64,000 nucleotides of DNA, from positions 1,860,001 through 1,924,000 of the forward strand of contig NZ_CP032550.1 of the NCBI RefSeq assembly GCF_009735645.1, written 5' to 3'. Under the pieces are notes generated by a model, which ran no database searches, was not told where the DNA came from, and saw only the letters and a list, made by a program, of their open reading frames with translations. This DNA is from Microbacterium oryzae (GTDB taxonomy: Bacteria; Actinomycetota; Actinomycetes; Actinomycetales; Microbacteriaceae). How positions within the stretch are numbered: the first letter of the stretch is position 1; each line of letters begins with the position of its first letter. The position numbers and the translations under genes were made by a program. Positions 17,305 to 26,175 of this stretch are shown in pieces.

Positions 17305-18327
17305 TCAGTGCAGCGCTGGCGGGGGCGCCGTGCTCGCGCGCGGGATGAGCCGCGGGGCGAGCGCCCCCTGGGGCGGCAGCGCCTCCCCGGCCAGCCGGCT
17401 CAGCAGCCGAGCGGCGCCGAGCCGGCCGATCTCGCGGCTGTGCTGGTCGATGGAGCTCAGCTGCACGAGGTCAGACGCGGCGAGCGCGGTGTCGTCGTAG
17501 CCGAGAACCGACACGTCCTCGGGCACGCGCAGGCCCGCCGCGCGCACGGCGCTCATCGCGCCGAGCGCCGACAGGTCGTTGTTGGCGAAGACCGCGCTCG
17601 GAGTCTCGGAGAGGCCGAGCAGCATCTCCATCGCCCGACGCCCGCCCGCTTCCGTCATCTCCTCCTCGACCACGAGTTCGCGCAGGCCCAGCCGGCGCGC
17701 CGCGCTCGCGTACCCGGCGCGCCGATCACCGTAGGGCGATCCCTGCGGCACGGCGATGTGCGCGATCCCGCGATGACCGAGGGCATGGAGATGCTCGACG
17801 GCGAGCTCGCCCCCGCGGACCTCGTCCGCCGCCACCGAGTCGACGCCGTCGAGCAGCCGGGTGAGGGCGACCGCCGGCGTCTCGCCCGCACTGGCGAGCA
17901 GCTCCCGCCCGGTGCCCATGTAGCCGGCCACGAGAATCCCGTCCACGCGCAGGTCGGCGAACGACGCGATGGCGGCGCGCTCCGAAGCCGCCGTCGATGC
18001 GGATGTCGACGAGCCGAGGGAGACCATGAGCTGCACGCCCGCATCGGCGACCGCCTCGGCGATGCCGTCGTAGATGTCGGCGAACACCGGGTTGTGCACA
18101 TCGAGCAGATACACCCCCACGGCGCCGGTCCGCTTGCTCGCGAGCCGACTGGCGAGACGGTTGGGCGAGTACCCGAGGCGACCGGCGACCTCCTGCACGC
18201 GGCGGCGCGTCGCCTCCGCGACCTTGGGCGACCCGCGCATGACGAGCGACACCAGTGCGCGCGAGACGCCGGCCTCGCGCGCCACATCGTCCATCGTGAC
18301 CGCCCGCGATTCACGTGCCCGACCCAT
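17305..18327 (-). CDS. LacI-family transcriptional regulator
   Basis: A 340-residue repressor. The helix-turn-helix DDVAREAGVSRALVSLVM lies at about 13-30 and is followed by the hinge helix NRLASRLASKRTGAVG. A periplasmic-binding-protein-like effector domain (about 62-330) contains VFANNDLSALGAM and the SVLGYDDT motif. It is divergent from the ABC importer operon and probably senses the imported sugar. The CG-centred palindrome at 16289-16302 is the best candidate for its operator. The ATG at 18327 is chosen; an internal ATG 11 codons later is possible. Confidence 0.92.
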   Translation of the reverse strand: MGRARESRAVTMDDVAREAGVSRALVSLVMRGSPKVAEATRRRVQEVAGRLGYSPNRLASRLASKRTGAVGVYLLDVHNPVFADIYDGIAEAVADAGVQLMVSLGSSTSASTAASERAAIASFADLRVDGILVAGYMGTGRELLASAGETPAVALTRLLDGVDSVAADEVRGGELAVEHLHALGHRGIAHIAVPQGSPYGDRRAGYASAARRLGLRELVVEEEMTEAGGRRAMEMLLGLSETPSAVFANNDLSALGAMSAVRAAGLRVPEDVSVLGYDDTALAASDLVQLSSIDQHSREIGRLGAARLLSRLAGEALPPQGALAPRLIPRASTAPPPALH

Positions 18328-18360
18328 CCGGTCATCGTAGGCGAGCCCCTGGTAACGGAA

Positions 18361-18390
18361 TTGACACAATGTCAAGACAAAAACTTGACA
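18361..18390. promoter_or_regulatory. Operator cluster in the lacI / ABC-importer divergent region
   Basis: Three overlapping elements lie here: the palindrome TTGACA-CAA-TGTCAA (18361-18375), TGTCAAGACA (18370-18379), which is the site shared across the locus, and a further TTGACA at 18385-18390. They lie between the LacI gene and the ABC operon, so repressor binding would affect both. No convincing -10 could be placed for the ABC operon. Confidence 0.55.
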
Positions 18391-18489
18391 GCGTCGAGCG
18401 TTCCGGTCACTCTTATGTCCACCGCGTGGAAGCGGTGACGGTCGGTCGCAGGGCGAAGCAGCCCTCGACGTATCCCTGGAAGGACCACC

Positions 18490-19479
18490 ATGAAGCTCAC
18501 CACCCCCCGAAAGATCCTCGGCGCCGGCGCACTGGTCGCCGTGTTCGCCCTCACCGCCTGCAGTGGCGGCGGGGCGCAGCCGGAGGCCGGCGGAGACGGC
18601 TCCGGCGGCGGCGGAGGCGACTCGGGCTACACCTTCGCCATGGTCACGCACGAGACCCCCGGCGACACGTTCTGGGACAAGATCCGCGCGGGCGCGGAGC
18701 AGGCCGCGAAGGACACCGGCGCCAAGCTGCAGTACTCGAACGACCCGGCAGCCGACAAGCAGGCGCAGCTCATCCAGACCGCCATCGACTCCGACGTCGA
18801 CGGCATCGCGACCACGCTCGCGACCCCCGACGCGCTGGCGTCGTCGGTCCAGGCGGCGGGCGAGGCGGGCATCCCGATCGTCGGCTTCAACTCCGGCATC
18901 GACCAGTACAAGGACGTCGGCGCGCTGATGTACTTCGGCTCGGACGAGACCCTCGCCGGTCGCACGGCGGGCGAGCGCATCACCGAGGACGGCGGCAAGC
19001 ACCCGCTCTGCGTCATCCAGGCCGCCGGCTCCGTCGCGCTCGAGGCGCGCTGCGCGGGCGTGAAGGAAGGTGCGCCCGGCACCGAGAACATCCAGGTCAA
19101 CGGCGCCGACGACTCGGCGGTCGTCGCGAGCCTCCAGGCCAAGCTGCAGCAGGACCCGTCGATCGACTACATCGTGACCCTGGGCGCCCCGATCGCCATC
19201 GACGCGCTCGACGCGATGGAGCAGTCGGGCAGCGAGGCGAAGCTCGTCACGTTCGACCTCAACGTCGACGCCGCGCAGGCGATCAAGGACGGCGAGATCG
19301 AGTTCTCGATCGACCAGCAGCCCTACGTGCAGGGCTACCTCGCGGTCACGTCGCTCTACCTGAACCTGAAGAACGGCAACGACATCGGCGGCGGCCAGCC
19401 CGTCCTCACCGGTCCCTCGTTCGTCGACTCGACGAACATCGACACCATCCTCCCGTTCGCCGAGAACAACACGCGCTGA
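18490..19479 (+). CDS. Sugar ABC transporter substrate-binding lipoprotein
   Basis: The 329-residue protein has a lipoprotein signal (MKLTTPRKIL, hydrophobic core, LTAC with lipidated Cys24), then a Gly/Ser-rich spacer and a two-lobed Peripla_BP_4 domain (about 45-325) of the ribose/inositol-binding type. VTHETPGDTFWDKIRAG and the TFDLNV segment line the expected ligand cleft. It would deliver a sugar or cyclitol to the permease encoded next. GGAAGGA precedes ATG 18490. Confidence 0.9.
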   Translation: MKLTTPRKILGAGALVAVFALTACSGGGAQPEAGGDGSGGGGGDSGYTFAMVTHETPGDTFWDKIRAGAEQAAKDTGAKLQYSNDPAADKQAQLIQTAIDSDVDGIATTLATPDALASSVQAAGEAGIPIVGFNSGIDQYKDVGALMYFGSDETLAGRTAGERITEDGGKHPLCVIQAAGSVALEARCAGVKEGAPGTENIQVNGADDSAVVASLQAKLQQDPSIDYIVTLGAPIAIDALDAMEQSGSEAKLVTFDLNVDAAQAIKDGEIEFSIDQQPYVQGYLAVTSLYLNLKNGNDIGGGQPVLTGPSFVDSTNIDTILPFAENNTR

Positions 19480-19549
19480 CCTCTCACCTGGTGAGCGGGG
19501 GCGCCCTCGGCGCCCCCGCTCACCCACCCCTACCCCCTAGGAGTCCCTC

Positions 19550-20614
19550 ATGAGTCAGGCCACCACGCAGGCGCCGGTCAGCGCGCCGCATGAGTCCTCG
19601 AATCGCGTGAAGCTCGGCTGGTCCAACCGCATCCTCGCGCGGCCGGAGGTCGGCGCGGCCGTCGCCGCCGTGCTGATCTTCATCTTCTTCCTCGTCGTGG
19701 CGCCGTCGTTCCGCTCGCCCGACGCGCTCTTCACCGTCCTGTACCAGGCCTCCACGATCGGCATCGTCGCCGTCGCGGTGGGCCTGCTGATGATCGGCGG
19801 CGAGTTCGACCTCTCCGCCGGCGTCATCGTCACGAGCGCCGGGCTCTTCAACGCCCTGTTCTCGTACTACCTCGGCATCAACCTCATCGTCGGCGCGGTG
19901 GTGTCGCTCGTCTTCTGCCTCTTCGTGGGCTTCGTGAACGGCTATCTGGTGATGCGCACGGGCATCCCCAGCTTCCTCATCACACTCGGCTCGTTCTTCA
20001 TCCTTCAGGGCGTGAACCTCGGCGTGACGAAGCTCGTGACGGGAGCGGTGGCGAGCCCGAACATCTCGCAGATGGACGGCTACGACCTCATGCACACGAT
20101 CTTCGCCGGATCGTTCCGCATCGGGGGGATCACCATCTGGAACAGCGTCATCTACTGGCTGCTCCTCGTCGCCCTGGCGGCCTGGGTGCTCCAGCGCACG
20201 CGGATCGGCAACTGGATCTACGCCGTCGGCGGCAACGACGCGTCCGCCCGCGCGGTCGGCGTTCCCGTCATGCGCGTGAAGATCGGCCTGTTCATCACGG
20301 TGTCGTTCCTCGGCTGGTTCGTCGGCATGCACACGCTCTACCGCTTCAACACCCTGCAGGCGGGCAACGGCGTCGGCAACGAGTTCCTCTACATCATCGC
20401 CGCGGTGGTGGGCGGCACGCTCCTCACTGGCGGCTTCGGCAACGCGATCGGCGTCGCGATCGGCGCGTTCATCTTCGGCATGACCTCGCTCGGCATCGTC
20501 TACGCCGGGTGGGACCCGAACTGGTTCCGCGCGTTCCTCGGCGTCATGCTCGTGCTCGCCGTGCTCGTGAACCTCTACGTCAAGAAGCTCTCGACGACCA
20601 GGAAGGTGGGCTGA
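19550..20614 (+). CDS. Sugar ABC transporter permease (RbsC-like)
   Basis: The 354-residue BPD_transp_2 family permease has an N-terminal cytoplasmic stretch of about 40 residues and eight to ten transmembrane helices. LLMIGGEFDLSAGVIVT and AVGGNDASARAVGVPV are hallmark segments; the second interfaces with the ATPase. It is the second gene of the importer operon, 70 bp after the binding protein, with AGGAG upstream of its ATG. Confidence 0.92.
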   Translation: MSQATTQAPVSAPHESSNRVKLGWSNRILARPEVGAAVAAVLIFIFFLVVAPSFRSPDALFTVLYQASTIGIVAVAVGLLMIGGEFDLSAGVIVTSAGLFNALFSYYLGINLIVGAVVSLVFCLFVGFVNGYLVMRTGIPSFLITLGSFFILQGVNLGVTKLVTGAVASPNISQMDGYDLMHTIFAGSFRIGGITIWNSVIYWLLLVALAAWVLQRTRIGNWIYAVGGNDASARAVGVPVMRVKIGLFITVSFLGWFVGMHTLYRFNTLQAGNGVGNEFLYIIAAVVGGTLLTGGFGNAIGVAIGAFIFGMTSLGIVYAGWDPNWFRAFLGVMLVLAVLVNLYVKKLSTTRKVG

Positions 20615-20619
20615 TCGCC

Positions 20620-21474
20620 ATGTCGGAGACCCTGCAGACCCACAAGCCGCTCATCCAGATGCAGGACGTCGGGAAGAGCTACGGCGCCATCCGCGCGCTC
20701 AAGGGCATCAACTTGACGGTCAACGCCGGCGAGGTCGCCTGCGTGCTCGGCGACAACGGCGCCGGCAAGTCGACGCTCATTAAGATCATGGCCGGGCTCC
20801 ACCCGCACACGGAGGGGCGTCTGATCGTGAACGGCGAGGAGGCCTCGTTCAGCTCGCCGCGTGAGGCGCTCGCGCAGGGCATCGCGACCGTGTACCAGGA
20901 CCTCGCGGTCGTCGGGCTCATGGAGGTGTGGCGCAACTTCTTCCTCGGGTCGGAGCTCGTCGGATCGAAGTTCCCGCTCGCCGGCATGCGCATCCGCGAC
21001 ATGAAGGCGATCGCCGACGCCGAGCTGCGCAAGATGGGCATCGTCGTGAAGGACCTCGACCAGCCCATCGGCACCCTCTCCGGCGGCCAGCGTCAGTGCG
21101 TGGCGATCGCCCGCGCCGTGTACTTCGGCGCGAAGGTGCTCATCCTCGACGAGCCGACGGCCGCCCTCGGCGTCAAGCAGTCGGGCGTCGTGCTCAAGTA
21201 CGTCGCCGCGGCGCGCGACGCGGGCCTCGGCGTGGTCTTCATCACGCACAACCCGCACCACGCCTACCTCGTCGGCGACCACTTCGTCATCCTCAAGCTC
21301 GGGCAGGCGGTCCTCGACCGCACGCGCGACGAGGTCACCCTCGACGAGCTCACCCGGCAGATGGCGGGCGGCGACGAGCTCGCCGAGCTCAGCCACGAGC
21401 TCAAGGAGTTCGGCGGCCGCACCGAGGCCATCCGCACGGTCGAGGAGAACACCGCTCCCCGTCGTCGTCGCTGA
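20620..21474 (+). CDS. Sugar ABC transporter ATP-binding protein, single domain
   Basis: The 284-residue ATPase has Walker A GDNGAGKS (44-51), signature LSGGQ (153-157), Walker B LILDEPT (174-180) and a switch histidine in VVFITHNPHH. It is one nucleotide-binding domain, as in FrcA-type importers, not the fused double domain of RbsA, so it should work as a homodimer. It follows the permease by 5 bp. ATG 20620 follows AGGAAGG. A terminator closes the operon. Confidence 0.92.
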   Translation: MSETLQTHKPLIQMQDVGKSYGAIRALKGINLTVNAGEVACVLGDNGAGKSTLIKIMAGLHPHTEGRLIVNGEEASFSSPREALAQGIATVYQDLAVVGLMEVWRNFFLGSELVGSKFPLAGMRIRDMKAIADAELRKMGIVVKDLDQPIGTLSGGQRQCVAIARAVYFGAKVLILDEPTAALGVKQSGVVLKYVAAARDAGLGVVFITHNPHHAYLVGDHFVILKLGQAVLDRTRDEVTLDELTRQMAGGDELAELSHELKEFGGRTEAIRTVEENTAPRRRR

Positions 21475-21484
21475 TCCCCCGCAC

Positions 21485-21522
21485 GAGAACGGCCGCAGCT
21501 CCGAGGAGCTGCGGCCGTTCTC
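21485..21522. terminator. Bidirectional terminator after the ABC importer operon
   Basis: An 18-bp perfect stem (GAGAACGGCCGCAGCTCC / GGAGCTGCGGCCGTTCTC) with a 2-nt loop is followed by GTGTCT. It lies between the importer operon and the convergent end of the inositol operon. Confidence 0.8.
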
Positions 21523-21532
21523 GTGTCTGCGG

Positions 21533-22534
21533 TCAGAGTGCGAGGTCGATGGCCTCCGCACGGCCGGTGATGAGCGAGCGCGCCGCCGCCTCCGCGATGG
21601 CCTGCGCCGCCAGCCCGTCGCGGAGCGTGGCGGGCATCGGCGCCGAGGTCTCCAGCGCCGACACGAACGCGCCCAGCGCGGCCGCGTACGTCGGCTGCAC
21701 GCGCTCGAACCATCCGGCATGCAGGCCGTCCGACGTCGCGTGCGGGCCGCGGAAGCGCGTGACGCCGCCCGCGCGCATGCGGCCGGATTCGGCCATCCCC
21801 TCGGAGCCCAGCACCTCGATGCGCTCGTCGTACCCGTAGCCGGTGTGCCGCACGCTGTCGATCTGCACGAGCGCGCCGCTCGAGAGCCGCAGGGTCGCCG
21901 CCGACGTGTCGACGTCGCCGATCTCCGCCACCCGCGGGTCGGCGAGCGCGGATCCCGCGACGAAGACCTCGACCGGGTCGAGCCCCGTGATCCACCGCGC
22001 GAGGTCGAAGAAGTGCACGGTCTGGTCGCGCATCTGGCCGCCCGAGACCTTGAGGTACTCCAGCGGCGGCAGCGCGGGGCCGCGGGAGGTCAGCTGCACG
22101 AGCGCGACGTCGCCCACCTCCCCCGCGTCGACCAGGCGCTTGAGCTCGGCGTGGTCGCGGTCGAAGCGCCGGTTGAAGTCGACCATGACGGGGATGCCCG
22201 CCCGCTCGACGTACGCGACGGTCTCCGCCGCGCGCGCGAGGTCGAGGTCGATGGGCTTCTCCACGAGGGCGGCGAGGCCCGCGTCCGCGGCACGACGCAG
22301 GTTCTCCGCGTGCGTGTCGGTGGAGGAGGCGATGAAGACCGCGTCCACCTCGGCGGGATCGAACGCGTCGGCGAGCGTGCGGGCGGCACGGGCGCCGTGC
22401 CGCCCGGCGAGCGCCTCCGCGCGGCCGAAGTCCACGTCGTAGACGAGCCGGAAGTCGACATCCGGGTGGGCTGCGAGGCTCTGGGCGTGGACAGACCCGA
22501 TGAACCCGGCGCCGATGAGAGCGAAGCGCTGCAT
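21533..22534 (-). CDS. iolG: Inositol 2-dehydrogenase-like Gfo/Idh/MocA oxidoreductase
   Basis: The 333-residue protein carries the IolG pattern: LIGAGFIGS (7-14), EKP with Lys93, and SGGQMRDQTVHFFD with Asp170 and His174, equivalent to the Lys/Asp/His triad of Bacillus inositol dehydrogenase. It would oxidise myo-inositol, or another inositol isomer, to scyllo-inosose with NAD+. It is the last gene of the long minus-strand iol operon. A second IolG-type gene lies at 25136, so one of them may handle scyllo- or chiro-inositol. Confidence 0.82.
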   Translation of the reverse strand: MQRFALIGAGFIGSVHAQSLAAHPDVDFRLVYDVDFGRAEALAGRHGARAARTLADAFDPAEVDAVFIASSTDTHAENLRRAADAGLAALVEKPIDLDLARAAETVAYVERAGIPVMVDFNRRFDRDHAELKRLVDAGEVGDVALVQLTSRGPALPPLEYLKVSGGQMRDQTVHFFDLARWITGLDPVEVFVAGSALADPRVAEIGDVDTSAATLRLSSGALVQIDSVRHTGYGYDERIEVLGSEGMAESGRMRAGGVTRFRGPHATSDGLHAGWFERVQPTYAAALGAFVSALETSAPMPATLRDGLAAQAIAEAAARSLITGRAEAIDLAL

Positions 22535-22545
22535 GAGGGAGCCTT

Positions 22546-23430
22546 TCAGGAGACGAGGATGTGGAGCAGGCCGCGGATGGTCGTTGCCACCTCGAGGAAG
22601 TCGTGCTCGTTGGCCTTGTCGGAGAACATCTCCGACACCCACCAGCCGTCGTAGCCGGTCGACTTGATCGCGTCGATCCACTCCTGCAGGGGGATGGCCC
22701 CGCCTCCGATCATCACGTTGCGGTGCACGCTCTGATCCGGGACGTCCCTCTCGCGATCGAGACCCAGGCCATCCGAGATGTGCGCGGCCTTGATGAGCTC
22801 CTTCGGCGTCGCCGCGACTTCCTCGAGGGTGTCGCCCGTCGTCCAGTAGTGCCACGTGTCGAGCGCGATGCCGACGTTGTCGCGGCCGGCGCGCTCGATG
22901 ATCTCCAGCGAGTGGCGGTGCCGGCTGAGGTTCGACCACGCGAGCGGCTCGAGGTACAGGTCCAGGCCGCGGTCCGCGACGATGTCGGCCGCCTCGCGCA
23001 CGTTCGTCGCCGCCGCGTCGAGGGCGTCGCTCTCCGACAGGCCCAGCGTGCCCCGGTAGCGCAGGTCGTCGGCCGAGAGCCGGCCCGCGCGGAAGTCCTT
23101 CACGACCTCCCAGTCCACGGGTCCCGTGCACAGCTGCAGGATCGGCGCACCCACGACGACGGCGATGTCGGCCATCCGCTCGACCTCGGCGAGGAAGTCC
23201 GCGCGCGCGTCGCCCTGCCGCTCGAGGTCGAGGACCGCGCCGATGCCGGTCACCTCGAGCCCCTCGAGCAGCGGCGGCAGCGTCTCGACGGCGTAGCCGG
23301 CATCGAGGTAGCGGTACAGCTTCGGGCTCTGCAGCTCGATGCCCCCGTATCCGGCGGCCTTCGCGACGGCGATGTCGTTGACGACGTTGCCGTAGAAGGT
23401 CGTCGTGACGTTCATGGAGAGCTTGGTCAT
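22546..23430 (-). CDS. Sugar phosphate isomerase/epimerase (inositol locus)
   Basis: This 294-residue TIM-barrel protein begins KLSMNVTTTFYGNV. Metal-ligand positions are visible as DLYLEPLAW, IALDTWHYW, AAHISDG and VSEMFSD. It sits in the iol operon between an SDR and iolG, 12 bp upstream of iolG, so it probably acts on an inosose or another keto-cyclitol. The exact reaction is not assigned. Confidence 0.85.
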   Translation of the reverse strand: MTKLSMNVTTTFYGNVVNDIAVAKAAGYGGIELQSPKLYRYLDAGYAVETLPPLLEGLEVTGIGAVLDLERQGDARADFLAEVERMADIAVVVGAPILQLCTGPVDWEVVKDFRAGRLSADDLRYRGTLGLSESDALDAAATNVREAADIVADRGLDLYLEPLAWSNLSRHRHSLEIIERAGRDNVGIALDTWHYWTTGDTLEEVAATPKELIKAAHISDGLGLDRERDVPDQSVHRNVMIGGGAIPLQEWIDAIKSTGYDGWWVSEMFSDKANEHDFLEVATTIRGLLHILVS

Positions 23431-23459
23431 GGATGGTCCTTCGTCGTGATCGGGTCTCG

Positions 23460-24236
23460 TCAGGCAGGTGGGCGGGGCGTTCCGATGGACGCGGTGGTGC
23501 CGCCGTCGACGGGGAGGATCGCCCCGGTGATGTACGACGCGTCGGGGCTCGCGAGGAACAGAGCCGCGGCCGCCACCTCGGCGGGCTCGGCCGCGCGGTC
23601 CAGCGCGAGCCGGTCGACGAGGTGCGCGTGGAATGCGGGGTCGTCGAGGCGCTCGGCGGTCTGGGCGGTGCGCGTGAAGCCGGGTGCGATGGCGTTGACG
23701 CGCACGCCGGAGCGGCCCTCGTCGATCGCCATGGTCTGCACGAGGGCGTTCACGGCGGCCTTCGTCGCGCTGTAGCCGGGCTGCGCCCAGTCGCCGCCGA
23801 GACCCGCGATGGACGTGATGGCGAGGAACGTGCCGCGCGCGTCGCGCAGGTGGGGCATGCTCGCCCGCGCGAGGAACAGGGTCCCGTCGAGATTCAGCGA
23901 GCGCATCCGCTCCCACGACGCGTCGTCGAGGTCGGAGATGGCCCCGTGCTCGCTGAGACCGGCGTTGGCGATGACGACGTCGAGGCCGCCCCAGGCCGCG
24001 AGCACCTCGGCGACCGCACTCTCCACACCCTGGCGCGTGGCGACATCCGCCACCACCACGAGGGCGCGCGAAGGGGCGACCGCCGCGGTCTCCTCGAGGG
24101 TCGCGCGGGTGCGCCCGATGAGGGCCACCCGCGCTCCCTGCTCGAGGAACGCGCGTGTGATCGCCGCGCCGATGCCGGTGCCCGCTCCCGTGACGAGCAC
24201 CCGGGTGCCGTCGTACGGGTAGCGCGCCCAGGTCAT
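23460..24236 (-). CDS. SDR-family oxidoreductase (inositol locus)
   Basis: The 258-residue classical SDR has TGAGTGIGA near residue 16, NAG at about 90, catalytic Ser in ITSIAG, YSATK, and the C-terminal ITGAILPVDGG. It follows the IolH-like gene with a 4-bp overlap (ATGA), so the two are co-translated. A polyol or cyclitol substrate is inferred from the operon. No canonical iol gene corresponds to it, which supports an extension of the pathway to another substrate. Confidence 0.88.
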   Translation of the reverse strand: MTWARYPYDGTRVLVTGAGTGIGAAITRAFLEQGARVALIGRTRATLEETAAVAPSRALVVVADVATRQGVESAVAEVLAAWGGLDVVIANAGLSEHGAISDLDDASWERMRSLNLDGTLFLARASMPHLRDARGTFLAITSIAGLGGDWAQPGYSATKAAVNALVQTMAIDEGRSGVRVNAIAPGFTRTAQTAERLDDPAFHAHLVDRLALDRAAEPAEVAAAALFLASPDASYITGAILPVDGGTTASIGTPRPPA

Positions 24237-25099
24237 CCGACGAGCTCGCGCAGCCTCTGCAGCTGGTGGTGCGCCGACGCGTCGGCGTTCTCGTCCTCGG
24301 CGAACACGTTCGACACGATGAGGGCGTCCTCGCGGTCGAAGTAGCCGATCTGCTTCAGCGTGCCGAACAGCTCCGCCCAGTCCACGTCGCCGTCGCCGAT
24401 GTTGAGGTGCTGGTGCACCCGCGCCGCGTTGCCGGGAGGGTTGGAGATGTACCGCAGGCCGTGCGAGCGGTGGTGGTCGAACGAGTCGGCGGCGTACACC
24501 GCGCCGAGGCGCTCCCCCACCTCGGGCAGCAGCGTGGCTGCCCGGTCGCCGTAGTGGAACGTGTGCGCGGCGACGTAGACGAAGCCCACGCGGGGGGTGT
24601 CGAGCGCGCGGATGATGCGCCACGCCTCGAGCCCGTCCTCGACGAAGTCGTCGGGGTGCGGGTCGATGTTCAGCGTCACGCCCTCCTGCTCGAGCACGGG
24701 GAGGAGCTCCTCCATCGACCGGTAGAACGCGGCCTCGGAGTCCTCCTCGCGCTCGGGGCGCCCCGAGAACTCGGTGTTCACCACGGGGGCGCCGAGCTCG
24801 GCGGCCACGCGGATGTACCGCTTCATGTTGCGCACGCCGGCCTCACGCTGCGGCTCCTCCGGCCACGAGAACCGCTGCACCGGCAGCACCGACGTGATGG
24901 TCACGCCGGCGTCCGATGCGCGCTTGCGCAGCGTGCGGATCATCGCCGAGTCCACCTTGGGGTGGTGGAAGTGGCGGCCGAAGTCCGGGTTCGGGGTCAG
25001 CTGGAGGTACTCGTACCCCAGCCGGGCCACGAGGTCCGGGAAGTCCAGCAGGTGGACGGAGTCGTTGTACGGCGTGGGGTCGAGGGCGATGCGCACCAT
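24233..25099 (-). CDS. IolH-like sugar phosphate isomerase/epimerase
   Basis: The 288-residue TIM-barrel protein begins VRIALDPTPY. Its GYEYLQLTPNPDF..HHPK segment resembles the IolH family start, where a YIEQSPHP..KHPK pattern is typical. Metal-site motifs include NTEFSG, NIDPHPDD, HTFHYGD and DGDVDW. IolH is present in many iol operons but its reaction is not firmly known. It overlaps the SDR gene by 4 bp and follows the IolG-type dehydrogenase. Confidence 0.8.
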   Translation of the reverse strand: MVRIALDPTPYNDSVHLLDFPDLVARLGYEYLQLTPNPDFGRHFHHPKVDSAMIRTLRKRASDAGVTITSVLPVQRFSWPEEPQREAGVRNMKRYIRVAAELGAPVVNTEFSGRPEREEDSEAAFYRSMEELLPVLEQEGVTLNIDPHPDDFVEDGLEAWRIIRALDTPRVGFVYVAAHTFHYGDRAATLLPEVGERLGAVYAADSFDHHRSHGLRYISNPPGNAARVHQHLNIGDGDVDWAELFGTLKQIGYFDREDALIVSNVFAEDENADASAHHQLQRLRELVG

Positions 25100-25135
25100 C
25101 GGTGTTCTCCTTCGCAGCGGATGTCGGCGGCCGGG

Positions 25136-26149
25136 TCAGGCGTAGAAAGCCGGGCGCTCGGCGGCGTCGACCGTGTGGATGCCGCCCTCGAGGGCGCGCA
25201 CGCCGGCCTCGCACGCGAGGGCGACGAGGTAGCCGTCCCAGGCGTTCGGGCCGTCGACGAGGCGGCCGTCGCGGACGGCGTCCACCCAGCGCTGGATCTC
25301 GTTGTCGTAGGCCGCGGCGAAGCGCGTGGTGAAGCTCTGGTGCTCGGCGGTCGACACGCGACCGGCCTGCCACAGCTGCAGCCCCGAAGGCTGACCGATG
25401 CGGGCCACGCCCTGCTGGAACACGGCCTCCGTGCCGACCTGGTAGCCAAACTGCACGCTCACGTTCATCTCGACGTCGACGTGCACGCCGTTCTCGAGCT
25501 CCATGAGCACGAGGATCGGCTCGCGCAGACGCTCGGGCGAGAGGTCGTTGCGGCGCGGGTACTTGACCTCGACGGTCTTGATGGGCGAGCCCGCGAGCCA
25601 CGGCACGACGTCGAACTCGTGCACGACGGAGTCCGTGATGAGCATCTTCTGCGAGTAGGAGTCGGGCACGCTCGGGTTGCGGTGCACGCCGCGGAGCATG
25701 AGCAGCTCGCCGGCCTCGCCCGAGACGATGAGCTGACGCAGCTGCTCGTACTCGGCGTCGAAGCGGCGCATGAAGCCGACCTGGATGTGCGGGCGGTCGA
25801 GCTTCTGCTCGAGCTCGAGGATCTGAGCGGAGGTCGTCGAGTCCTGCGTGAGCGGCTTCTCGCACAAAATCGGCAGGCGGGCCGCGAGCGCGGGCTCGAG
25901 CACCGGCTGGTGGAACTGACCGGGCGTCGCGATGAGCACGGCGTCGACGGCGCCGGCCTCGATCGCGTCCTCGATGCGCGAGAAGGTCTGCGACCCCGGC
26001 GCGTTCTCGGCCGCGGCCGCCGCGCGGGCGGCGTCGGGCTCGATGATCGCCGAGACGAAGGCGCCGCTGATGCGGTGGGTGATGCGGGCGATGTGGTCTG
26101 CGCCCATCATGCCGGCGCCGACGACGCCGATGCGGAGGTCCTGGCTCAT
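25136..26149 (-). CDS. iolG: Inositol 2-dehydrogenase (Gfo/Idh/MocA)
   Basis: The 337-residue protein has GVVGAGMMGADHIAR at 8-22, CEKPLTQD with Lys98, and LITDSVVHEFD with Asp173 and His177, matching the IolG catalytic triad. LITDSVVHEFD is typical of actinobacterial inositol 2-dehydrogenases. It would make scyllo-inosose from myo-inositol. CAGGAG precedes ATG 26149. It lies 26 bp downstream of the iolE-like gene in the same operon, which supports it as the main inositol dehydrogenase. Confidence 0.87.
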   Translation of the reverse strand: MSQDLRIGVVGAGMMGADHIARITHRISGAFVSAIIEPDAARAAAAAENAPGSQTFSRIEDAIEAGAVDAVLIATPGQFHQPVLEPALAARLPILCEKPLTQDSTTSAQILELEQKLDRPHIQVGFMRRFDAEYEQLRQLIVSGEAGELLMLRGVHRNPSVPDSYSQKMLITDSVVHEFDVVPWLAGSPIKTVEVKYPRRNDLSPERLREPILVLMELENGVHVDVEMNVSVQFGYQVGTEAVFQQGVARIGQPSGLQLWQAGRVSTAEHQSFTTRFAAAYDNEIQRWVDAVRDGRLVDGPNAWDGYLVALACEAGVRALEGGIHTVDAAERPAFYA

Positions 26150-26175
26150 GATGTCTCCTGGTTCTGACGCGGGCG

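Noticed and set aside
19520..20332. Minus-strand frame antisense to the permease gene
   Set aside because: It is Asp/Glu/His/Arg-rich shadow sequence, and the permease on the other strand is unambiguous.
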